Of a DNA stretch of 8,383 nucleotides, positions 1 through 5,710 are shown in pieces (the first letter of the stretch is position 1; every line of letters begins with the position of its first letter). Below the pieces are notes generated by a model. It searched no databases, was not told the origin of the DNA, and worked only from the letters and a program-made list of their open reading frames with translations. The position numbers and the translations under genes are program-made. The stretch comes from JACMLD01 sp040004415 (GTDB lineage: Bacteria > Bacteroidota > Bacteroidia > Chitinophagales > Chitinophagaceae): the NCBI GenBank assembly GCA_040004415.1, contig JBDUAY010000253.1, forward strand, positions 1-8,383. The letters run 5' to 3'.

Positions 1-2
1 TA

Positions 3-752
3 TTTGAAAGAAAGAATAAGAATATACTTAATGTTTACTGCACGGCGGGCTACCCGCAATTAAATTCAACGCTGGAAATAATGAAGGCGTTGCAGGATAG
101 TGGCGCAGATATTATAGAACTCGGCATGCCATACAGTGATCCGCTGGCAGACGGACCAGTTATTCAGCAAAGCGGCGGTGTTGCGCTGGCCAACGGCATG
201 ACGATTGAAAAGTTGTTTGGGCAATTACATGACTTCAGAAAAGAAATCTATATACCAGTAATATTAATGGGATACATGAACCCGGTATTGCAATATGGAT
301 TTGAAAAGTTTTGCCAGCATGCAGCTGCATTGCCCATCGACGGCCTGATATTACCAGACCTCCCCGAGCATGAATTTGAAACAGCGTATGGCCCTGTTGT
401 GCAGCGTTACGGACTTGATTTTGTTTTTTTAGTTACCCCTGAAACATCCGAAGAAAGAATAAAAAAACTGGATCAGCTGAGTACAGGTTTTTTATATGCG
501 GTATCATCTTCATCCACTACCGGCAGCGATAAAAACATGACGGATGTGGGTGCTTATCTGGAACGCCTGAAAAGTTATAAATTAAAGAACCCGGTATTGG
601 TAGGCTTTGGTATTAAAGACAAGCAAACATTTGATGCCGCTTGTGAACATGCCAACGGTGCTGTCATCGGCACGGCTTTCATTAAAGCTTTAGAAAACAC
701 TGTTGACATCGGCAAAACGACTTCAACTTTTATAAAAAATATTATTTCCTGA
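3..752 (+). CDS. trpA: tryptophan synthase alpha subunit (5' end cut by window edge)
   Basis: TrpA cleaves indole-3-glycerol phosphate to indole and glyceraldehyde 3-phosphate and passes the indole to TrpB; it is a cytoplasmic (beta-alpha)8 barrel. The frame is open from base 3 and reads FERKNKNILNVYCTAGYPQL before the ATG at 81, which is the conserved TrpA N-terminus, so the ATG at 81 is internal and only about 8-10 codons should be missing. Catalytic residues are visible: Glu in IELGMPYSD (codon 117-119, Glu49 of the Salmonella enzyme) and Asp in DPLADGP (codon 150-152, Asp60). The phosphate-site segments SSSSTTGS, VGFGI and VIGTAF follow in the expected order near the C-terminus. About 249 residues are visible against a usual 255-270. 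hisH starts 24 bp downstream on the same strand, so co-transcription is likely (inference). trpB and the rest of the trp genes are presumably to the left. Confidence 0.95.
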   Translation, partial: FERKNKNILNVYCTAGYPQLNSTLEIMKALQDSGADIIELGMPYSDPLADGPVIQQSGGVALANGMTIEKLFGQLHDFRKEIYIPVILMGYMNPVLQYGFEKFCQHAAALPIDGLILPDLPEHEFETAYGPVVQRYGLDFVFLVTPETSEERIKKLDQLSTGFLYAVSSSSTTGSDKNMTDVGAYLERLKSYKLKNPVLVGFGIKDKQTFDAACEHANGAVIGTAFIKALENTVDIGKTTSTFIKNIIS

Positions 753-776
753 CGACCTTTTTTAATTCTGTAAATA

Positions 777-1373
777 GTGAATCTTGCAATTATAAAATAC
801 AATGCCGGTAACATTCAATCAGTGTTGTATGCGCTGGAAAGAATTGGTATGGAAGCAACCGTAACAGATGACATTGAACTGATTCAAAAAGCAGATAAAG
901 TTATTTTTCCCGGGGTTGGTGAGGCCAGCACGGCCATGAATTATTTAAAAGAACGAAACCTGGATACGACAATAAAAAATTTGAAACAACCGGTGCTGGG
1001 CATTTGCCTCGGTATGCAACTGATGTGTACATATTCAGCAGAAAACAATACTGCATGCCTGGGCATTTTTGATGAAGAAGTTAAACATTTCATTCCATCT
1101 CCGGGCGCAGCAGAATTTAAAGTTCCACAGATTGGATGGAATAATATTTATGATTTAAAAACAGGCTTATTTCAGGAATTGCAACAAAATAGTTACTGCT
1201 ATTTTGTACACGGCTATTATGCATCGTTGGGTGAACACACCATCGCAACAGCCGATTATATACTTTCATATAGCGCCGCATTACATAAAAATAATTTCTA
1301 TGGAGTGCAGTTTCATCCGGAAAAAAGCGCAGCGGTGGGAGAACAAATTTTAAAAAACTTTTTGAGCTTATAA
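777..1373 (+). CDS. hisH: imidazole glycerol phosphate synthase, glutaminase subunit HisH
   Basis: HisH hydrolyses glutamine and channels ammonia into HisF, which makes imidazole glycerol phosphate and AICAR; together they form a cytoplasmic heterodimer. The 198-residue product is a full-length class I glutamine amidotransferase. The nucleophile is Cys77 in GICLGMQ, and His180 and Glu182 in QFHPEKS complete the triad; the oxyanion segment FPGVGE is at 44-49. The start is GTG at 777: an in-frame TAA sits two codons upstream at 771, no ATG is available nearby, and the encoded N-terminus (NLAIIKYNAGNIQSV) is what the family shows. No Shine-Dalgarno is visible, as is usual in Bacteroidota. The stop lies 1 bp before hisA. 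Its partner hisF is not adjacent but about 1.5 kb downstream, beyond hisA and an exporter gene. Confidence 0.95.
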   Translation: MNLAIIKYNAGNIQSVLYALERIGMEATVTDDIELIQKADKVIFPGVGEASTAMNYLKERNLDTTIKNLKQPVLGICLGMQLMCTYSAENNTACLGIFDEEVKHFIPSPGAAEFKVPQIGWNNIYDLKTGLFQELQQNSYCYFVHGYYASLGEHTIATADYILSYSAALHKNNFYGVQFHPEKSAAVGEQILKNFLSL

Positions 1374-1374
1374 G

Positions 1375-2091
1375 ATGCAGATAATTCCGGCAATAGATAT
1401 TATAGACGGTAAATGTGTACGGCTAACACAGGGCGATTATGATCAAAAGAAAATTTATAATGAGCATCCACTTGAAATAGCCAAACAATTTGAAGATGCA
1501 GGATTGAAACGCTTACACCTGGTTGATCTGGATGGCGCCAAAGCCGGTGCTGTAAAAAACTGGAAAGTGCTGGAGGGTATTGCCGGTAAAACCTCGTTGG
1601 TAATTGATTTTGGCGGCGGTATCAAAAAGGAATCAGACGTAAAAATTGTTTTTGATTGCGGAGCCGCTTATGCAACTATCGGAAGCCTGGCTGTGAAAGA
1701 CGAAACAACATTTGTACATTGGCTCACCTCTTATGGTGCGGATAAATTTTTATTAGGGGCAGATGTGAAAGATGAAAAAATTGCGGTAGGTGGCTGGCTG
1801 GAAACAACCAACATATGGGTCTATGATTTTATTGAAAAGTATGTTGCACACGGAATGAAGCAAATTTTTTGTACAGATGTCAGCAAGGATGGAAAATTAG
1901 AAGGTCCGTCAACTTCGTTGTATAAAAATATTATCAGTGAATTTCCGGCTTTACATTTTATTGCCAGCGGCGGTGTAAGTTCTATGAAAGATTTGGAAGA
2001 CTTGCAGGCGATAGGTTGTACAGGCGCGATCGTTGGTAAGGCTATTTATGAAGGAAGAATTGGGATAAAAGATTTGGCAGCTTTTAAATAA
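1375..2091 (+). CDS. hisA: ProFAR isomerase HisA
   Basis: HisA (phosphoribosylformimino-5-aminoimidazole carboxamide ribotide isomerase) performs an Amadori rearrangement turning ProFAR into PRFAR, the substrate of HisF-HisH. At 238 residues it has normal length for this (beta-alpha)8 barrel. The N-terminus IIPAIDIIDGKCVRLTQG carries catalytic Asp8; Asp130 in LGADVKD matches the second catalytic Asp. Phosphate-binding segments are DFGGGIK (78-84), ASGGVS (197-202) and VGKAIYEG (220-227), and TDVSKDG (167-173) is the usual loop between the halves. HisA rather than HisF is favoured by the ID-x-x-DG-K-C-V-R-L start and the lack of the HisF CLDIKDGR motif. It follows hisH by 1 bp, indicating translational coupling. 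The stop TAA lies inside the left arm of an inverted repeat (2089-2145). Whether it also has TrpF activity, as some HisA homologues do, cannot be read from sequence. Confidence 0.95.
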   Translation: MQIIPAIDIIDGKCVRLTQGDYDQKKIYNEHPLEIAKQFEDAGLKRLHLVDLDGAKAGAVKNWKVLEGIAGKTSLVIDFGGGIKKESDVKIVFDCGAAYATIGSLAVKDETTFVHWLTSYGADKFLLGADVKDEKIAVGGWLETTNIWVYDFIEKYVAHGMKQIFCTDVSKDGKLEGPSTSLYKNIISEFPALHFIASGGVSSMKDLEDLQAIGCTGAIVGKAIYEGRIGIKDLAAFK

Positions 2092-2145
2092 TAAGGAGTA
2101 TTTAGTACAACGTATATAGTATTCAGATATTAGTACTCCTTATTA
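2089..2145. repeat. perfect 12-bp inverted repeat just after hisA, with 14-bp-spaced TAGTA units
   Basis: The arms TAATAAGGAGTA (2089-2100) and TACTCCTTATTA (2134-2145) are exactly complementary, separated by 33 nt. The left arm overlaps the hisA stop codon. Inside and into the right arm, TAGTA occurs at 2103, 2117 and 2131, exactly 14 bp apart. No T-run follows on either strand, so a standard intrinsic terminator is unlikely. It could be an mRNA hairpin protecting or attenuating between hisA and the exporter gene, a protein-binding site, or one copy of a dispersed palindromic element. The repeat itself is seen directly; its role is unknown. Confidence 0.8.
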
Positions 2146-2227
2146 AATCGATTTGAAAATGAAAAAATACTTGATCCCCGATGCCCGGTAACTGGTACAT
2201 AAAAAAACGGGTATCACCTTCTAAAAG

Positions 2228-2251
2228 CTAAATACGACTATACTAAATACT
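2228..2251. repeat. CTAAATAC direct repeats abutting the exporter start codon, complementary to the upstream leader
   Basis: CTAAATAC occurs at 2228-2235 and 2243-2250, 15 bp apart, and its reverse complement GTATTTAG is at 2098-2105. The second copy extends to TACTAAATACT (2241-2251), an exact complement of AGTATTTAGTA at 2097-2107. It ends on the base before the ATG at 2252. Arm 2097-2107 shares four bases with the 12-bp hairpin arm (2089-2100), so the two pairings would exclude each other. The 11-bp pairing is AT-rich and weak. Confidence 0.65.
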
Positions 2252-2875
2252 ATGCAGCACTATTTATTGTTTGCTTTTGCCAGCCTGATGCTGAATATAA
2301 CGCCGGGTGCTGACATGCTCTATGTGGCAACACGAAGCACTTCACAAGGTGTTAAAGCCGGCATCGTTTCAGCATTGGGTATTATGGGCGGGTGTATTGT
2401 TCATTTACTTGCAGCGGTATTGGGCTTGTCTGCAATCATTGCCAGTTCTGCGCTTGCATTTTCTATTATCAAATATGCGGGTGCCTTCTATCTGATTTAT
2501 CTTGGTATCAATTCTTTTTTCAACAAGAAGAATACATTTGAACCGAACGACGAAGCGGCTCCGTTACCACTAATAAAAATTTTTAAACAGGGTGTAATTA
2601 CCAATGTACTCAATCCAAAAGTTGCATTATTTTTTTTAGCATTTCTTCCGCAATTTATTTATCCTGGAAAAATAAGTCTGCAATGGCAGATTTTTATGCT
2701 GGGTTCATGGTTTAATATTTCAGGAACAATTGTAAATATGCTGGTGGCTGTTTTATTTGGTAAGATGGGCAACCAGCTTGCAAAAAAGGAATGGTTTATA
2801 AAATGGCAGCATAAAATTACTGGTCTGTTATTATTCGGACTTGGATTAAAAGTGGCCCTGCAATCAAGAAAATAA
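2252..2875 (+). CDS. LysE/RhtB-family amino-acid exporter
   Basis: The family comprises small inner-membrane exporters of amino acids (lysine, arginine, threonine, homoserine and others) driven by the ion gradient. The 207-residue product has the typical length and about five or six hydrophobic segments: roughly 2-18, 36-66, 70-90, 122-137, 145-170 and 188-203. The N-terminal signature LNITPGADMLYVATRS (14-29) matches the family's PGP-[DN] motif with Ala in place of the second Pro (PGAD, 18-21), and NPKVALFFLAFLPQF (121-135) is the conserved central motif. The start at 2252 gives the family N-terminus; there is no Shine-Dalgarno. It lies 160 bp after hisA and only 4 bp before hisF, so it is probably transcribed with hisF. 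Histidine, tryptophan or an intermediate could be suggested as substrate from context only; sequence does not decide it. Confidence 0.9.
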   Translation: MQHYLLFAFASLMLNITPGADMLYVATRSTSQGVKAGIVSALGIMGGCIVHLLAAVLGLSAIIASSALAFSIIKYAGAFYLIYLGINSFFNKKNTFEPNDEAAPLPLIKIFKQGVITNVLNPKVALFFLAFLPQFIYPGKISLQWQIFMLGSWFNISGTIVNMLVAVLFGKMGNQLAKKEWFIKWQHKITGLLLFGLGLKVALQSRK

Positions 2876-2879
2876 AATT

Positions 2880-3647
2880 ATGCTTACAAAGCGCATCATA
2901 CCGTGTCTCGATATAAAAGATGGACGAACAGTCAAAGGCGTCAACTTTGAAAATATTCGTGATGCTGGCGATCCAGTGGAGCTTGGCGCACTATATGCAA
3001 AACAAGGAGCCGATGAATTGGTCTTCCTTGACATTACGGCCACCATCGAAAAAAGAAAAACATTAAGTGAGCTGGTAAACCGCATTGCCCATCACATCAA
3101 TATACCTTTTACAGTGGGCGGTGGTATCAGCAGTGTAGAAGATGTGCGTATATTGCTGCAGAATGGTGCTGATAAAATATCGGTAAACACGTCTGCATTT
3201 AAACGTCCGCAATTAATTAAAGAATTATCGAAAGAATTTGGCAGCCAATGTATCGTCCTTGCAATCGATACCAAACAAGAGGCGGATGGACAATGGTATG
3301 TTTACCTCAACGGTGGAAGAACAAAAACCGAAAGTGAGTGTTATGAATGGGCAGAGAAGGCAGTGGATTTGGGCGCCGGAGAAATCTTGTTAACATCTAT
3401 GAACCACGATGGTACAAAGCAGGGTTTTGCTATTGATATTACGCGAAAGTTGTCTCAGGCATTACCGGTGCCGGTTATAGCAAGCGGCGGCGGGGGTACC
3501 CTGCAGCATTTTAAAGAAGTTTTTGAAGCGGGAAAGGCTGATGCGGCGCTGGCAGCGAGTATATTTCATTTTAAAGAAATCGCTATTCCAGACTTAAAAG
3601 GATATTTGCAAAAGCAGGATATCGCCATGAGAATCCAGGCTTTTTAG
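2880..3647 (+). CDS. hisF: imidazole glycerol phosphate synthase, cyclase subunit HisF
   Basis: HisF converts PRFAR plus ammonia (from HisH) into imidazole glycerol phosphate and AICAR, linking histidine and purine synthesis. The 255 residues are the normal full length. The N-terminus LTKRIIPCLDIKDGRTVKG contains Asp11; Asp130 in LAIDTK is the second catalytic acid. FTVGGGIS (77-84) and ASGGGGTL (201-208) are the phosphate-binding segments, NTSAF (103-107) and TSMNHDGTKQGF (172-183) the conserved loops. It is a (beta-alpha)8 barrel homologous to HisA, and the third such barrel in this window with TrpA. The ATG lies 4 bp after the exporter gene stop, suggesting coupling. All catalytic residues are present, and a 60-bp gap separates it from hisIE. 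Confidence 0.96.
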   Translation: MLTKRIIPCLDIKDGRTVKGVNFENIRDAGDPVELGALYAKQGADELVFLDITATIEKRKTLSELVNRIAHHINIPFTVGGGISSVEDVRILLQNGADKISVNTSAFKRPQLIKELSKEFGSQCIVLAIDTKQEADGQWYVYLNGGRTKTESECYEWAEKAVDLGAGEILLTSMNHDGTKQGFAIDITRKLSQALPVPVIASGGGGTLQHFKEVFEAGKADAALAASIFHFKEIAIPDLKGYLQKQDIAMRIQAF

Positions 3648-3707
3648 ATGAACAAAATGATGAAAAACAACGGTGTAAATTCGTAACAATTAGCTTTTAA
3701 TTCGTGT

Positions 3708-4304
3708 ATGAAAATAGATTTTAAAAAATACAGTGATGGATTAGCGCCTGCGGTGATACAGGATTATAAAACCAGCAAAGTTTTAATGCTTGGTTTTATG
3801 AATGACGAGGCACTAAAGAAAACAATGGCCGAAGGAAAGGTTACTTTTTTTAGCCGTAGCAAACAGCGCCTGTGGACAAAGGGCGAAGAGAGTGGTCATT
3901 ACCTGCTGGTTAAACAGGTGTTGAGCGATTGCGATGATGATACACTCCTCATAAAAGCGGAGCCACTGGGCCCAACTTGCCATACCGGTGCAGACACCTG
4001 CTGGAGTGAACGCAACCACAGCGACAATTTTTTGTTTTATTTAGAGGATATTATACGATTGCGTAAAAGCGGTTCAGATGAGACCTCGTACGTAAAGCAA
4101 TTGTTCAGCAAAGGAATTAATAAAATTGCCCAGAAAGTAGGCGAGGAGGCGGTGGAAATGGTTATTGAATCAAAAGACAATAATGATGATTTATTCTTGA
4201 ACGAATCTGCCGATTTGCTTTTTCATTATTTGCTTTTGCTTAACGCTAAAGGACATAATTTGCAGGACGTAATCAGCGTTTTAACAAAAAGACATTCAAA
4301 ATAG
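3708..4304 (+). CDS. hisIE: bifunctional phosphoribosyl-AMP cyclohydrolase / phosphoribosyl-ATP pyrophosphatase HisIE
   Basis: This enzyme catalyses steps 2 and 3 of histidine synthesis, PR-ATP to PR-AMP and then ring opening to ProFAR, the HisA substrate. The HisI domain occupies about 1-112: FFSRSKQRLWTKGEESGH (47-64), DCDDDTLL with Cys75 and three Asp at 74, 76 and 78, and GPTCHTGADTCW with Cys91 and Cys98; the Cys and Asp residues are the expected zinc and magnesium ligands. The HisE domain, about 113-198, carries KVGEEAVEMVIE (143-154) and NESADLLFHYLLLL (165-178), the helical MazG-like metal site. The 198 residues match usual bifunctional forms. The gene starts at ATG 3708 after a 60-bp gap with no recognised promoter, and a secreted thioredoxin-like gene begins 3 bp after its stop. 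Confidence 0.95.
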   Translation: MKIDFKKYSDGLAPAVIQDYKTSKVLMLGFMNDEALKKTMAEGKVTFFSRSKQRLWTKGEESGHYLLVKQVLSDCDDDTLLIKAEPLGPTCHTGADTCWSERNHSDNFLFYLEDIIRLRKSGSDETSYVKQLFSKGINKIAQKVGEEAVEMVIESKDNNDDLFLNESADLLFHYLLLLNAKGHNLQDVISVLTKRHSK

Positions 4305-4307
4305 CGT

Positions 4308-5393
4308 ATGAAACTAATTTTATTGATAGCCTGTTGCCTGCCTGCAATGGCATTTTCGCAAAAGCAAATATTAATCAATGGGAAAGTGGATGGCCTGAAA
4401 GAGCATTCATACGTATACCTGATTGATGCAAATACGACAAATGCAACAGATACATTTGCCAGGGGGATTGTTAAAAAAGGGGAGTTTGAACTGAAGGGCA
4501 GCCTGCGTGAGCCAACATTGGTAAGTCTTGATTTTGCAGATGTTAAAAAGAGGACCGTTTTATTCCTGGATAACAGTAAAATAAATATTAGTGGCAACGT
4601 TAATGATTTACAGAAATTAACTGTTACAGGTTCACCTGCGCAAGTAGATTTCCAGGCGTTCCAGGACACGTTTAACCCCTTGTTCAATAAATATTCTGCA
4701 CTTTCACAACGCATGAAAGCAGGCGGTAATACGGATACGCTACAGTTGGAGGGCGCTAAAACCTTTACCGCTATTCAAGAAAAAATTGACTTGTTTTTAA
4801 AACAACATGCCGCTTCGCCGATAAGTCCTTTTTTGCTGATTATTACAGCCCAGGTAACAGATGATATTAATATACTGGAAAAGCGCTTTAACACGCTGGA
4901 TGCAACCGCCCAGGCTAATTATTATGGAAAATATTTGAAACAGATGATCGACGACACTAAAATCGGTGCTGTTGGATCTGATGAAATAGAATTTACACAA
5001 ACAGATGTAAATGGCAAACCGGTAACATTATCTTCATTTAAAGGTAAATATGTATTGGTAGACTTCTGGGCGAGCTGGTGCGGGCCGTGCCGGATGGAAA
5101 ATCCTAATGTAGTTAATACTTACCAGCAGTTTAAATCGAAAAATTTTACGGTGCTGGGTGTGTCCCTCGACAAATTAAAAGACCCCTGGCTAAAGGCAAT
5201 CAGCGACGATAAACTGGAATGGACGCATGTAAGTGATCTCAAATTCTGGAGCAATGAAGTTGCTGTAAAATATCATATTCAATCTATCCCGCAAAATTTT
5301 CTTATTGATCCAAACGGAAAAATTATCGCACGCAACCTGCGCGGCCCCGCATTAAAAGAGAAACTGTGTGAGCTCCTGGGATGCACGAATTAA
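4308..5393 (+). CDS. exported TlpA/ResA-like thioredoxin with DUF4369-like N-terminal domain
   Basis: The 361-residue product has a signal peptide (1-17, MKLILLIACCLPAMAFS, likely cleaved before QKQ; LIAC at 6-9 resembles a lipobox but the hydrophobic stretch before it is short). Residues 20-110 are beta-rich (INGKVDGL, VYLID, GEFELKGSL, FLDNSKINISGN) as in DUF4369, then a helical linker to about 225, then a redoxin domain: VTLSSFKGKYVLVDFWASWC, active site WCGPC at 257-261, cis-proline in SIPQN (Pro328) and FLIDPNGKI. Proteins of this architecture are common in Bacteroidota and act outside the cytoplasm as thiol-disulfide oxidoreductases; partners are unknown. Two extra cysteines, Cys354 and Cys359, lie in the last eight residues, outside the core fold. 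It begins 3 bp after hisIE, so it is probably read through from the his genes, though no functional link to histidine is evident. Confidence 0.9.
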   Translation: MKLILLIACCLPAMAFSQKQILINGKVDGLKEHSYVYLIDANTTNATDTFARGIVKKGEFELKGSLREPTLVSLDFADVKKRTVLFLDNSKINISGNVNDLQKLTVTGSPAQVDFQAFQDTFNPLFNKYSALSQRMKAGGNTDTLQLEGAKTFTAIQEKIDLFLKQHAASPISPFLLIITAQVTDDINILEKRFNTLDATAQANYYGKYLKQMIDDTKIGAVGSDEIEFTQTDVNGKPVTLSSFKGKYVLVDFWASWCGPCRMENPNVVNTYQQFKSKNFTVLGVSLDKLKDPWLKAISDDKLEWTHVSDLKFWSNEVAVKYHIQSIPQNFLIDPNGKIIARNLRGPALKEKLCELLGCTN

Positions 5394-5710
5394 GCTCCAT
5401 GTCTGCTTAAGGTATTTTCGGCTCATCTGCGGGTAATTCACTACGGCAGCCTTTGGGCCAATGTGTATACCAGAACGATATTGCAGCAATCCCCGGGAAT
5501 TAAAAAAACTACCACAAAGTTGTATTGCTGAAACTACAGACCCGCTGTAGCTTTGTTTTCTATTCTTTCAGAGAATGCATACCGGTACGGTTAAAGCCCC
5601 TGATTTTTTGCAACAGACATTTATGTAAACGTATATTATCAGCTGTCAGACCAGTGGGGATAATCTTTATTTCCTTCTATTTAAATCATCAACAACAAAA
5701 AAATTATTGT
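5394..5710 (+). other. 317-bp non-coding stretch: promoter region and 5' leader of the lipoprotein gene
   Basis: No convincing gene is visible. An open frame runs from 5525 into the downstream gene, but its first 62 residues (Cys/Arg/Phe-rich, no domain) look untranslated and contain the promoter candidate. No clear intrinsic terminator follows the thioredoxin-like gene; only weak GC-containing pairings are seen at about 5420-5460. A small palindrome ATTGCAGCAAT lies at 5480-5490 and a 6-bp inverted repeat at 5534-5550. The 55 bases before the ATG are AT-rich, as is usual for Bacteroidota leaders. Confidence 0.6.
5525..5555 (+). promoter_or_regulatory. Bacteroidota-type promoter candidate TTG-N20-TAGCTTTG
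   Basis: TTG at 5525-5527 and TAGCTTTG at 5548-5555 are 20 bp apart, an exact match to the Flavobacterium/Bacteroides primary sigma pattern (TTG, 17-23 bp, TAnnTTTG). Transcription would start near 5562, leaving a leader of about 150 nt before the lipoprotein ATG at 5711. A perfect 6-bp inverted repeat, CTACAG (5534-5539) and CTGTAG (5545-5550), lies in the spacer and overlaps the first three bases of the -7 element, which could be an operator. A weaker alternative (TTTG 5607-5610, TATATTAT 5632-5639) also exists. Confidence 0.55.

Noticed and set aside
2089..2145. Intrinsic terminator after hisA
   Set aside because: The stem is AT-rich, the loop is 33 nt and there is no U-run on either strand.
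2159..2191. 10-codon frame (MKKYLIPDAR) as a leader peptide for the exporter
   Set aside because: It has no run of a regulatory amino acid, no His or Trp codons, and no terminator/antiterminator pair after it.
4226..4714. 162-codon open frame on the minus strand
   Set aside because: It lies antisense to hisIE and the thioredoxin-like gene, both of which have clear family motifs; its translation shows no domain and it has no promoter or spacing support.
5398..5488. Short minus-strand open stretch (about 28 codons) that might be a gene remnant
   Set aside because: It has no start codon, is closed by stops at both ends and matches no family I recognise.
5525..5710. 62-codon N-terminal extension of the lipoprotein frame
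   Set aside because: It begins at a TTG that is the upstream element of the promoter candidate, its residues show no domain, and a complete lipoprotein signal peptide begins at the ATG at 5711.
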